Position numbers and translations under genes: made by a program. The notes beneath the pieces were generated by a model. That model was not told where the DNA came from and did not search any database. It saw nothing but the letters and a program-made list of their open reading frames with translations. This document shows positions 1 to 7,894 of a DNA stretch of 64,000 bases, piece after piece (position 1 is the first letter of the stretch; the number at the start of each line of letters is the position of its first letter). The stretch comes from Aliivibrio_A sp016764915 (lineage in GTDB: Bacteria > Pseudomonadota > Gammaproteobacteria > Enterobacterales > Vibrionaceae), in contig OZ245058.1 of assembly GCA_965224595.1 (NCBI GenBank), positions 2,294,001-2,358,000 on the forward strand, written 5' to 3'.

Positions 1-215
1 AATGATCTTTAGCTTAAGTCGATGTTTGTCGTACATACAATATCGGTTTGTTTTTATAGCGTGTGTCTCATGTTCTAGTTTTCCGTCCTATAAAACGTGA
101 TGCATTCTTTCTACAAACCGAAGTCTACTTTCTACAAGAGTAATGCATAAGTTTGCAGTAACTCACTAATTACTAAGATGTTGAATGGTATGGTTAGCCT
201 AAATATTGAGTGATA
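1..215. repeat. Flank A of an accessory block (inverted copy at 27898-28125)
   Basis: This stretch aligns almost along its full length with the reverse complement of 27898-28125. Shared segments include the run around CGTACATACAATATCGG, the run CCTATAAAACGTGATGCATT, two copies of TTTCTACAA about 22 bases apart, and AACTCACTAATTACTA. In the second copy the repeat begins right after the stop codon of the prophage tape-measure gene. The first bases of this window also match the bases following that stop. It is noncoding and ends just before the first cargo gene, so it probably holds that gene's promoter. I infer that the sequence left of the window is another copy of the tape-measure gene. Confidence 0.85.
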
Positions 216-243
216 AGATGTTATGTCATTCAAGGAGAGTTAT

Positions 244-1002
244 ATGAATCGAGTAATGGATGAAAAAGTTAGTGATCTCTTCTATAGAGCAATAAATAGG
301 ATCTCTCTAGATGAAAACTCTGAAAGTTATGAATCTCTAAAGAGTATTATTGGAATTGCTACGGGCTTGCATAATCTTAAAGTTGCAATAATATCATGTC
401 ATCGAGAAGACAATATTTATTCAAGTAACGTTATATTCCGATCATTAATCGAGCATTACGCAAAAATTTTGATGTTAATGTACAGATACTTAAGTGAGAA
501 TAATAATGAAGTTGGTAGAGATAACCTGATATTTGCTAGAGCTCATGAACTGAAGAGTTACGGTAATGCTCTGAAACTCTACAAAGATCTTATGGGGCAA
601 GATTCTTCAACTGTATGTTATAAAAAAGCAATTGAAAACTTAAGCGATGAGGCCGCAGGAAAAACATCAGCAGAACTGAAGAGTGCATCTGACCAATTCG
701 GATATCGTAACGTCGCTAAGTATTTTAAAGCAAACCAAAATGAATTTTTTAAAAGTCAATTGGAAGTGTTCGCTCCTATAATGCTTGAATACTCGGAGTT
801 GTCTACCTTTGTGCATGCAGGACCGGAAGCAAATGATTCGGGAGCTGATGTCAGTGATACCTATGTAAATAAGCAGCTTGAAAACGCATTTGGATTAGCT
901 GCAGCAGTATATTCTATGACACTTCTAGCTCTTTCAAGAGAATACCCAGAAACATTCGATGTCCATAGAGAAATCGATAAAATCGTGAATTCGCAGACAT
1001 AA
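244..1002 (+). CDS. Hypothetical protein, mainly helical, first gene of accessory block 1
   Basis: About 252 residues, no confident family. An ATG lies at 223, but AAGGAG at 232-237 sits seven bases before the ATG at 244, so 244 is the better start. The sequence looks soluble and mostly alpha-helical. The segment RSLIEHYAKILMLMY and the later FVHAG recall DUF5677/HEPN-like proteins, where an Arg/Glu-containing helix and a late His are typical, but this is a weak resemblance. The TAA stop is also the first three bases of the attC motif TAACAAG, the arrangement of an integron gene cassette. Its positional counterpart in the other block (27249-27875) is an unrelated nuclease-like gene, so the slot is variable. 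A defence or toxin role is plausible only from context. Confidence 0.6.
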   Translation: MNRVMDEKVSDLFYRAINRISLDENSESYESLKSIIGIATGLHNLKVAIISCHREDNIYSSNVIFRSLIEHYAKILMLMYRYLSENNNEVGRDNLIFARAHELKSYGNALKLYKDLMGQDSSTVCYKKAIENLSDEAAGKTSAELKSASDQFGYRNVAKYFKANQNEFFKSQLEVFAPIMLEYSELSTFVHAGPEANDSGADVSDTYVNKQLENAFGLAAAVYSMTLLALSREYPETFDVHREIDKIVNSQT

Positions 1003-1106
1003 CAAGCCCATGAAGTCCGATTCGCAACGCTATCACATTGGTTGCAAAAGATAAAAGGCGCAACAAAATGTGCCAGCATTGCTCACGGCTTATGGGGGCG
1101 TTAAGG
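997..1106 (+). other. Integron-type attC recombination site (attC1)
   Basis: The site runs from TAACAAGCCCATGAAG to TTATGGGGGCGTTAAGG and is an imperfect palindrome. The left arm TAACAAGCCCAT...AAG.CCG...GCAA.GCT matches the reverse complement of the right arm TAACGCCCCCATAAGCCG...GCAATGCT, with an unpaired central part. This is the standard attC layout: a TAACAA-type 5' box, a GCGTTA 3' box, about 110 bases, fused to the stop codon of the preceding gene. A close relative lies at 27151-27252. The last base of the 3' core (GTTAAGG) departs from the GTTRRRY consensus. Confidence 0.75.
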
Positions 1107-1164
1107 CTCTTGTTGAGGGTTATTCAATTCGTGCTAATTCACAGAAAAAATAATTGAGGCTCTT

Positions 1165-2367
1165 ATGTCTAAGGGATTTTTTGAGCAAGTTGCAGCCGAC
1201 AAAAGCCAATTAGGATTTGATTACCAAGACCTTGTGTGCCTGGAATATCTTATTGATATAAAGCCAGGGGAGACGGTTGGGCTGGAGGTCTTTGATGATG
1301 TACACCACGGAAGGATTGATGGTGGCAAAGCTCTGATTCAAGTTAAACACTCAATTAATGATGGAACCGCTCTCACAAATAGAGATATAGATATTTGGAA
1401 AACGCTCCATCATTGGAGTAAGGCGTTAGATCTTCTTGGTTCAAGTGATATTGAGTTTATTTTTTTTACAAACAAGAAAAAGACAAGTCAGGTAGGCATT
1501 GTTCATTTTATGGATCTTGAGCAGCCGGATATGCCCGCTATATTTAAGGCCATTAATGAGATTAAATCAGATCTTGACTCTAAAGTAAAAGAGAAGGCCG
1601 TTGACGCGGCAGAAAACCCGATAAAGAGATATGTTGATTATATATATGGCTTAAACGATACGAAAAAGAAAGAACTATTCAGTAAAATCACTCTAATTTT
1701 TTCAACTGCAGATATTTTTTCTCGCTTAGCCAAGAAGATAGAGTTCTTCTCTATTAGTGAAGATCAATCATTAGATGTTTTACATCATCTCATTGGTGTC
1801 TTTGGAGAGAAAAAATACAAATTAATAAAGTCTAATAAAAAAGTATCGATAGATTACGTTACATTCAGAAAAGAATTTCAATTCGATCGAATTATAAAGA
1901 TGTCGCAGGACAGAAAGATTGACTTCAGTCGATATCACGAATTCAAAAATATAAATTCCATTGACCCCAAAAATGGACTGTTTGCGAAACAGCTTGCTGA
2001 TATTGATGTTTCAGCAGAAGACATAACAGAGCACGCAATTGAATATGCTGCAACCAACATGTTTATACAAAAACTCATTGTTGCTGGTGAGTTTAGTGAG
2101 TCTGAGAACCGGGCTATTAATGAAGAGGTTTTTCATGGGTGGAAATCTTTACATGACAGTCTGTATGACCGAGATGAAATTGATACTAATAGCGAACACT
2201 ACCGTGTGGCAAGAAATTGCGTTCGTACTCTTGGAAATATACCTGTGGCCGTTGCGAACTCATCATTACCTCGAGCAATGGTGGCAGGAAAAGGTATTGA
2301 ACTGTCTGATATATGTCGTATTGGATGGAGGAAAGACTGGAAGATTTTTTATGGAAATAATAAATGA
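1165..2367 (+). CDS. ABC-three-component (ABC-3C) system effector with N-terminal nuclease-like domain
   Basis: 400 residues. The N-terminus (about 15-60) reads LGFDYQDLVCLEYL, then GLEVFDDVHHG, then LIQVKHS. This spacing of E, DD and QxK fits the restriction-endonuclease-fold dsDNase domain of Cap4/DUF4297-type effectors, with E/D/QVK as putative catalytic residues. The rest is consistent with the ABC-3C C-terminal region that couples effectors to the ATPase. The start ATG at 1165 follows TGAGG. The stop overlaps the next ATG in an ATGA arrangement, so translation of the operon is coupled. ABC-3C systems are established as predicted anti-mobile-element conflict systems in which an SMC-like ATPase controls a toxic effector. 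The family call is from motifs and gene order. Confidence 0.75.
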   Translation: MSKGFFEQVAADKSQLGFDYQDLVCLEYLIDIKPGETVGLEVFDDVHHGRIDGGKALIQVKHSINDGTALTNRDIDIWKTLHHWSKALDLLGSSDIEFIFFTNKKKTSQVGIVHFMDLEQPDMPAIFKAINEIKSDLDSKVKEKAVDAAENPIKRYVDYIYGLNDTKKKELFSKITLIFSTADIFSRLAKKIEFFSISEDQSLDVLHHLIGVFGEKKYKLIKSNKKVSIDYVTFRKEFQFDRIIKMSQDRKIDFSRYHEFKNINSIDPKNGLFAKQLADIDVSAEDITEHAIEYAATNMFIQKLIVAGEFSESENRAINEEVFHGWKSLHDSLYDRDEIDTNSEHYRVARNCVRTLGNIPVAVANSSLPRAMVAGKGIELSDICRIGWRKDWKIFYGNNK

Positions 2368-2807
2368 TTGGAATACTAAATAATGAGGCATTAGGTTTGG
2401 TCGCCATACAGTCTGTATTGGCAAAAACTCCACGTCTTAATATTGCCAATGCTTATCTCGTTGCCCCCCTTCTGTTTGATAAAAAAATACGTGGGTATCT
2501 CAAGCGTAAAACTACTAATGTTCTATCAGTTCAAGAGATAGTTACAGCAAATAGTGACTATTTCGTAGGGTTTAATGAAAAGTTTACTGACTCATTGGTA
2601 GTTAGTACAAATGCTATCGCAATGGGTATAGAGCTTAATCTATTCAATTTGGAAAGCGGTGACTTGATAGACTTGATATCAGCTTCCTTCGATAAAGGAA
2701 GCTTAGGGCGTAAAGTAGATGACATACTCGGTGCTTCTAAAAATGTTTCTATAATGTTATCGGAACCACCAGCATCATTGTATGCCTTATTGAGGGTAGA
2801 AGTATGA
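2364..2807 (+). CDS. ABC-3C system middle component
   Basis: 147 residues. The N-terminus (NEALGLVAIQSVLA..PRLNIANAYLVAPLLFD) has the pattern of the small 'three component ABC system middle component' family, which bridges effector and ATPase. There are no predicted membrane segments or catalytic motifs. It overlaps both neighbours by four bases (ATGA at each end), so the three proteins are probably made in fixed proportion. The identification depends on this sequence pattern together with the neighbouring DUF3732-type ATPase. Confidence 0.75.
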   Translation: MIGILNNEALGLVAIQSVLAKTPRLNIANAYLVAPLLFDKKIRGYLKRKTTNVLSVQEIVTANSDYFVGFNEKFTDSLVVSTNAIAMGIELNLFNLESGDLIDLISASFDKGSLGRKVDDILGASKNVSIMLSEPPASLYALLRVEV

Positions 2808-4624
2808 CTATACAGATTAACAATATTCTAATTTGGCAGAAAAGTGGTGCTGTTAGAAACTTGGAACTAGAGCGCGACATAGTAAATGTAATCACTGGTG
2901 ATTCAGGGACGGGAAAGTCATCTATTCTTCATATTATTGATTATTGTCTACTCTCGTCTACAGCAAATGGGATATCAAAAGAAAATATTGATGATAAATC
3001 CAATTGGTATGGGCTAAGGCTGTACACGAGTAAAGGTCTAGTTACTATTGCTCGAAATGCTTACCATGTTGGTGAAACGAAAAATATCTACTTTTCTGAT
3101 GTCGGTGAAATTCCTGAATTGCCTATACATAATATAACGATCGCGAGCTTAAAAAAGGTATTGGATAAGGAATTTGGTTTAGATAGTGACCTCAGAATAC
3201 CATATGGTGGTAATACTATAAAAGCTGGTTCAAAAGTTTCTTTTAGGAATTTTTTAAGCTTCTGTTATCAAGACCAAAATACCATTGTTTCTCCAGACTA
3301 TTTATATAATAAGCCTAGCGATGCAAAGGTTATGGAAAGGATTGAACGTACGTTTAAGATGGCCTTAGGTATTGTTGATGCTAAAGGTGCAATTGTAAGC
3401 GAAAGGCTCGATAAGTTGAACTCAGACCGTCAAAGTATGGAGCGGCGCTCAAATCTTGTAGATAAAAAACGATTAGAGTTTCAAGAGGATGTAGTTTCTC
3501 TTGAAGAAGAAGCAGTTTCATTGGGGCTTTTAGAAAAAACTAGTGATGATATCCAATCATCCCTAGATATTTTAGAAGAAATTTCTAACTCACCTATTGA
3601 CCGATTTGACAATATAGGTGAGAGAGTTAAAACATTCGAATTAAGGGAACTTGAACTCAGTAGAAAATTACGAAAATTTAAAAATTTCAATGAAGGCTAT
3701 AAAGAGTACCAATCTGTTATTAAGGAAAGTGACGATTCAATCCGCCCTGTAAAATATCTACTTGATAGGTATAGAGAGATCCTACCAGGGACTAAAACCA
3801 GTGAAGTTCTACAGGCGTTAGAGGATGAATTAATATCTGCAAAAATGAGCTGGAAGAAACGTAATGATTCTTTATTATTTGTTGATATTTCAGACCAAAC
3901 TAAGACGTTAGAAACAGAGCTGAATGATCTTCGAGTTAAAATGGGAGAGCTAAATGGACTATCAGAACGTTTATCTTCTCCTAAAGAAATATATCGATAT
4001 CAGGGTAGGTTAGGTGTAAAAGTTGAGCTTTATTCAGATAAGGCTACTCCACTAGATTATTCCGACAAACTTTCAGAAATCAATGACAAAATTTCTCAGT
4101 TAAGCGGTGTTGTGCAAGACATCGATTCGAAGCGCGAATTTGTGATGGGAAAGCTTAATGAGAAGATTAATGAGCACTTAAGCCGACTAAAATTAAAAGG
4201 TTATGAAACAAGTCAGGCCGTTTTTTTAGAGTCTGAGAAAGCTATAAACCTGATTCTCGATGAAGGGCGATCTGTAGAGAGGATGGTTGATATTGGCAGT
4301 GCTTCTAACTACCTATACATTCATTTAGCTTACTTCATGGCATTACACGAGGTAGCGCGTGATAACCACGTGCCTTGGATGCCTAGTTTTTTAGTTTTTG
4401 ATCAGGTCAGTACGCCTTATACGCTTGAAAATCCTGACGACATAGTAAGTCTTGACTTAGCTTTAAAAGAATTGGATATATTTGTTGAGAGCATGAAAGA
4501 AAAAGGAGGGATTCAGGTCATTCTTATGGAACACGTATCTGAATCTCATTGGGTTAACCTAAAACTTGATAACTTTAAATTAGTAGATAAAGAACTCCTT
4601 AATGGATATGGGCTCATAAATTAA
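2804..4624 (+). CDS. SMC/RecN-like ATPase of the ABC-3C system (DUF3732-type)
   Basis: 606 residues. A Walker A motif GDSGTGKSS lies at about residues 31-39. Long charged heptad-like stretches (about 190-300 and 320-480) are the coiled-coil arms of an SMC/Rad50-type protein. Near the C-terminus MPSFLVFDQVSTPYT supplies the Walker B/D-loop region typical of DUF3732 proteins, where the usual D-E is D-Q. The gene completes the three-gene ABC-3C operon (1165-4624). The expected role is to sense foreign DNA or replication and license the nuclease-like first component. An attC follows 25 bases downstream, so the operon could move as one ~3.5 kb cassette. Confidence 0.8.
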   Translation: MTIQINNILIWQKSGAVRNLELERDIVNVITGDSGTGKSSILHIIDYCLLSSTANGISKENIDDKSNWYGLRLYTSKGLVTIARNAYHVGETKNIYFSDVGEIPELPIHNITIASLKKVLDKEFGLDSDLRIPYGGNTIKAGSKVSFRNFLSFCYQDQNTIVSPDYLYNKPSDAKVMERIERTFKMALGIVDAKGAIVSERLDKLNSDRQSMERRSNLVDKKRLEFQEDVVSLEEEAVSLGLLEKTSDDIQSSLDILEEISNSPIDRFDNIGERVKTFELRELELSRKLRKFKNFNEGYKEYQSVIKESDDSIRPVKYLLDRYREILPGTKTSEVLQALEDELISAKMSWKKRNDSLLFVDISDQTKTLETELNDLRVKMGELNGLSERLSSPKEIYRYQGRLGVKVELYSDKATPLDYSDKLSEINDKISQLSGVVQDIDSKREFVMGKLNEKINEHLSRLKLKGYETSQAVFLESEKAINLILDEGRSVERMVDIGSASNYLYIHLAYFMALHEVARDNHVPWMPSFLVFDQVSTPYTLENPDDIVSLDLALKELDIFVESMKEKGGIQVILMEHVSESHWVNLKLDNFKLVDKELLNGYGLIN

Positions 4625-4647
4625 TTATTGTGTAACGACGAATCAAG

Positions 4648-4718
4648 CCTTAACAAGCGCATGTTGTCGGACTGGTTTTCCGCTGCGCTCCAAACCAGCC
4701 GCAAATGCGGGCGTTATA
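4648..4718 (+). other. Integron-type attC site (attC2)
   Basis: A compact attC of about 70 bases. It opens with TTAACAAGCGCATG, has an internal inverted pair (GGACTGGTTTTCC ... CCAAACCAGCCGC), and closes with CGCAAATGCGGGCGTTAT. The outer boxes TAACAAGCGCATG and AATGCGGGCGTTA are complementary, as in VCR-type sites of Vibrio chromosomal integrons. It lies just after the ABC-3C ATPase gene and before a short reading frame, as expected between cassettes. Confidence 0.85.
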
Positions 4719-4737
4719 TTTTTATTGAGCATTATGT

Positions 4738-4872
4738 ATGATTGCAAGAAATTTGATAGAAGAATCAGCTATCCACTATTTAAACTTTTGGATCGAAGAG
4801 GATCATGATTTTCATAAAGTTATAAGTTCTGCCGCTGATAAAATGTATGTTTGTTGTGGCTGTAGTGGATGA
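4738..4872 (+). CDS. Short reading frame after attC2, possible truncated cassette gene
   Basis: 44 codons starting 20 bases after the attC2 3' box, where cassette genes usually begin (protein starts MIARNLIEESAIHYLNFW). After the TGA at 4870 the same frame stays open for another ~50 codons to 5022. The end of that extension (NVQKYDKNGQTPLP) resembles the end of a frame in the other block (TVQKHDKSAQTSLP at about 23330-23400). This could be a small cassette protein or a cassette joined to the broken 3' end of an older gene. I do not recognise the protein. Confidence 0.35.
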   Translation: MIARNLIEESAIHYLNFWIEEDHDFHKVISSAADKMYVCCGCSG

Positions 4873-4956
4873 GTGAAACTGGTCAGCAATTTGTACAAAA
4901 ATAGCATTATCTGGAGAAGTAGAGGTTATCCGAAAAATCAGAATATCCTGAGACTC

Positions 4957-5131
4957 GGAAATGTCCAGAAGTATGATAAGAATGGCCAAACACCATTACC
5001 AAAAAAAACACACAAATTAGTTTAATAAAAAAGCCACATACATAAGATCATGTGCGTGGCTTTTTGTTGCTTTCTAACGGTATGTGGTCAATTTGTGGCG
5101 ATGATATTAACTATAACATTATTAATCAACA
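4957..5131. repeat. Flank B of accessory block 1 (inverted copy at 23221-23395)
   Basis: The reverse complement of 23221-23395 matches this stretch with few differences. Shared parts include AATTAGTTTAATAAAAAAGC, the hairpin terminator at 5027-5065, TTGTTGCTTT, TGTGGTCAATT, GTGGCGAT and ATTATTAATCAA. Similarity stops near 5131, about 16 bases before the tyrS terminator, so the accessory/core junction lies between 5131 and 5147. Confidence 0.85.
5027..5065 (+). terminator. Hairpin terminator in flank B
   Basis: AAAAAAGCCAC and GTGGCTTTTT form a stem (inner bases CATACATAAGATCATGTGCG also pair partly) followed by a T run. It is usable on both strands because A runs precede it. The counterpart at 23289-23327 keeps the fold with compensating changes. 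Confidence 0.8.
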
Positions 5132-5146
5132 GGTTACCTATGCAAT

Positions 5147-5169
5147 AAAGGCGCTCTAGGCGCCTTTTT
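5147..5169 (-). terminator. tyrS intrinsic terminator
   Basis: The stem GGCGC/GCGCC around CTCTAG lies 24 bases after the tyrS stop, with T-rich sequence on the minus strand. It is immediately next to the end of flank B, so it may be part of the attachment site of the neighbouring mobile element. Confidence 0.75.
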
Positions 5170-5192
5170 GCATTTCTACAGAGTGTTGAACT

Positions 5193-6380
5193 CTATTTGA
5201 TGGTAATACGTGCAAATTTACGTTTACCGATTTGGTAAACCGCGGTACCCACCTCAGGCACTAAACGGTTGTCAGTAATCTTTTCACCTTCAATTTTCGC
5301 CGCGCCTTGTTTGATCATGCGCATGGCATCAGAAGTAGAGCTCACCAACGCCGCCTCTTTTAGAATATTGGCAATCGGTAGTCCTGCTTCAAATTCAAAC
5401 TCAGGCATCTCATCGGGCATCGCTCCTTTTTGGAAACGATTGATGAATTCTTGCTCTGCAGCATCCGCATCCGTTTCATTGTGGAAACGTGCAATGATCT
5501 CTTTTGCTAATAAGATCTTAACATCACGCGGGTTAGTGCCCGACTCGACATCAGCTTTTAACTGCGCAATGTCTTCAAGAGGACGGAAAGAAAGCAGCTC
5601 ATAATAGCTCCACATCAAATCATCTGAAATCGACATAATCTTACCAAACATCTCACTGGGTGCTTCACTGACACCAATGTAGTTGTGCGACGATTTTGAC
5701 ATTTTCTTAGTGCCATCAAGACCCACGAGAAGAGGCATCATCAATACAACTTGTGGTTTCTGTCCATGAGATTTTTGCAACTCTCGGCCCATTAGCAGGT
5801 TAAAACGTTGGTCAGCACCACCAAGTTCAACATCGGTTTCCATCGCCACCGAGTCGTAACCTTGTAGCAGCGGGTACATAAATTCATGGATAGCAATTGG
5901 CTGACCGCCCGCGTAACGCTTTTTAAAGTCATCACGCTCTAACATACGAGCAACCGTTTGATTTGAAGCTAAACGGATCATACCTTCAGCGCCAAGCTCA
6001 GATAGCCACTCCGAGTTGAATTGAATTTTTGTTTTTTCTGGATCTAAAATCTTGAACACTTGCTGCTTATAAGTTTCGGCATTGGCAAGTACATCTTCTT
6101 TTGTTAGCGGAGGACGAGTACTGTTTTTCCCCGACGGATCCCCGACCATACCGGTAAAATCACCGATCAAAAATGTCACTTCATGACCCAACTCTTGGAA
6201 TTGACGAAGTTTGTTTAAAATAACGGTATGACCAAGATGAATGTCAGGAGCGGTTGGATCAGCACCTAATTTAATTCTTAACGGACGATTCTCTTTCAGT
6301 TTAGCAATCAGCTCTTCTTCAGGAATAAGCTCTTCTACACCGCGTTTAATTTCCGCTAGTGCTACTTCGATGCTGGTCAT
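5193..6380 (-). CDS. tyrS: Tyrosyl-tRNA synthetase
   Basis: 395 residues, class I aminoacyl-tRNA synthetase that charges tRNA-Tyr in the cytosol. The HIGH-type motif is in PTAPDIHLGHTV (about residues 40-51) and the KMSKS motif in GTKKMSKSSHN (about 225-235). A C-terminal S4-like RNA-binding domain (MRMIKQGAAKIEGEKI...) ends the protein. This is the 'TyrRS type 2' form common in Vibrio. An upstream in-frame ATG exists at 6398, but GGGAG lies at good distance from the ATG at 6380 (MTSIEVALAEIK), which I prefer. Monocistronic with its own terminator; divergent from the M23 peptidase gene. Confidence 0.96.
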   Translation of the reverse strand: MTSIEVALAEIKRGVEELIPEEELIAKLKENRPLRIKLGADPTAPDIHLGHTVILNKLRQFQELGHEVTFLIGDFTGMVGDPSGKNSTRPPLTKEDVLANAETYKQQVFKILDPEKTKIQFNSEWLSELGAEGMIRLASNQTVARMLERDDFKKRYAGGQPIAIHEFMYPLLQGYDSVAMETDVELGGADQRFNLLMGRELQKSHGQKPQVVLMMPLLVGLDGTKKMSKSSHNYIGVSEAPSEMFGKIMSISDDLMWSYYELLSFRPLEDIAQLKADVESGTNPRDVKILLAKEIIARFHNETDADAAEQEFINRFQKGAMPDEMPEFEFEAGLPIANILKEAALVSSTSDAMRMIKQGAAKIEGEKITDNRLVPEVGTAVYQIGKRKFARITIK

Positions 6381-6507
6381 TGTTGTTTGCTCCCACAAAT
6401 TAGCAAAAAATTGACAATCTACTATCTTACTTGAATAGCGATGTTTTTTAAAACCAGTTAGACTAATTCTCTGTCTATTTATTTTGTTATATTACATAAT
6501 TGTACGA

Positions 6508-7830
6508 ATGATAATATCTAAAATTTCTCGAATCCCAGTAATTCACCGCATTCTTATCGCCTCGACCAGTGCCATTATGGCTATTGGCATATTTATGTTG
6601 CCTGCAAACCTTGAAAAAACAGCAAACAATGACGACAAATTGATCATCGGGCAAATTTACCCTTTAGACATTAACCCAAGCCTGTTAATAACAGTAGATG
6701 CTAAGAAAAAGAGCAATTCATACATCCGATGGGAATCCCATAAAGTAAAACCTAACGAAAGTGCCGCTCTACTGTTCAGTCGAATCGGTCTTTCAGCACG
6801 CCTATTACACGACTTAACTAGCAGCGACGAAGCTATCAATAAGCAGCTCAGCCGGCTACGGCCTGGTGATGAGTTACGATTTGGATTTAACGACCAAAAT
6901 GAACTGGTGCAACTAATACGTCCCATCAGCCGTATTGAAACTTTTCAAATTACTAAAATTGGTGACGAATTTAAGCCCAACCTTGAAACTAAAAAGATTA
7001 AAACTCTACTCAACTACTCTAAAGCAACCATCACATCCAATTTTTGGAACGCCTCAATCAGCGCAGGCCTTAATGCCAATCAAATAATGGAATTGGCGGG
7101 GATTTTTGGTTGGGATATCGATTTTGCGTTAGATTTACGCGAAGGCGATCACTTTGAAGTGCTGTTTGAAGAGCGTTATGTTGAAGGGCAATACGCAGGA
7201 ACCGGAAATATTATTGCCGCGTCTTTTACCAATCAAGGCACAACATTCAGTGCCATCCGTGAAGATGACAGTGGCAACTACTATGATCCAAGCGGTCGCG
7301 CAATGAAAAAAGCCTTCCTTCGATCTCCTATCAACTTTCGATACGTAAGCTCAAACTTTAATCCGAGAAGACTTCACCCTGTTACCGGACTAAGAAGAGC
7401 ACATAGAGGCACAGACTATGTTGCCCCTGTGGGCACTCCGATATGGGCTGCAGGCGACGGCATCGTGGACAAAGCGGGATACAATCAATATAACGGTAAC
7501 TATGTCTTTATCAGACACAGCAATACCTACATCACTAAATATCTTCACATGACCAAACGTTACGTGAAAACAGGTCAACGAGTGAAGCAGGGCCAAACGG
7601 TAGGAACATTAGGTAGAACAGGGCGCGTGACAGGCGCCCATCTCCATTATGAATTTTTAGTCAATGGTGTTCATAAAAACCCAAGAACAGTGAAGCTGCC
7701 AGAATCTAAGTCCCTATCGGGTCAGAAAAAGGCGGAGTTCAAACCTATCGCTCTGCAAAGAATGAAAATGCTGGGACGTTACGGTAATTTAGTACTCACC
7801 AATAACAGCTCTCTTATACAGCCAAAATAA
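6508..7830 (+). CDS. M23-family murein DD-endopeptidase, membrane anchored
   Basis: 440 residues. An N-terminal hydrophobic segment (about residues 10-33) should anchor the protein in the inner membrane or act as a signal. The middle part (about 75-130; KPNESAALLFSRIGLS...LRPGDELRFG) has the OapA/LysM-like pattern of the MepM/YebA group. The C-terminal lysostaphin-like domain has the zinc ligands HRGTDY (H, D) and the later HLHYEF (HxH) around residues 300-395. It probably cleaves peptide cross-links to allow cell-wall growth. The ATG at 6508 is preferred to a TTG at 6484. It sits next to tyrS, an arrangement I recall from Vibrio genomes. Confidence 0.88.
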   Translation: MIISKISRIPVIHRILIASTSAIMAIGIFMLPANLEKTANNDDKLIIGQIYPLDINPSLLITVDAKKKSNSYIRWESHKVKPNESAALLFSRIGLSARLLHDLTSSDEAINKQLSRLRPGDELRFGFNDQNELVQLIRPISRIETFQITKIGDEFKPNLETKKIKTLLNYSKATITSNFWNASISAGLNANQIMELAGIFGWDIDFALDLREGDHFEVLFEERYVEGQYAGTGNIIAASFTNQGTTFSAIREDDSGNYYDPSGRAMKKAFLRSPINFRYVSSNFNPRRLHPVTGLRRAHRGTDYVAPVGTPIWAAGDGIVDKAGYNQYNGNYVFIRHSNTYITKYLHMTKRYVKTGQRVKQGQTVGTLGRTGRVTGAHLHYEFLVNGVHKNPRTVKLPESKSLSGQKKAEFKPIALQRMKMLGRYGNLVLTNNSSLIQPK

Positions 7831-7852
7831 TTCACCTAAAGTAAATTAGCAT

Positions 7853-7889
7853 AAAAAACCGAACGTCTTCATCAGAGCGTTCGGTTTTT
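7853..7889. terminator. Bidirectional terminator between convergent genes
   Basis: AAAAACCGAACG and CGTTCGGTTTTTT form a long stem with a loop of about 11 bases, with A and T runs on both sides. It serves both the M23 peptidase gene (plus) and the RND permease gene (minus). Confidence 0.88.
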
Positions 7890-7894
7890 TCTTA

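Noticed and set aside
861..1079. 72-codon minus-strand frame over attC1
   Set aside because: It runs antisense through the 3' end of the first cargo gene and the palindromic attC, which explains its openness.
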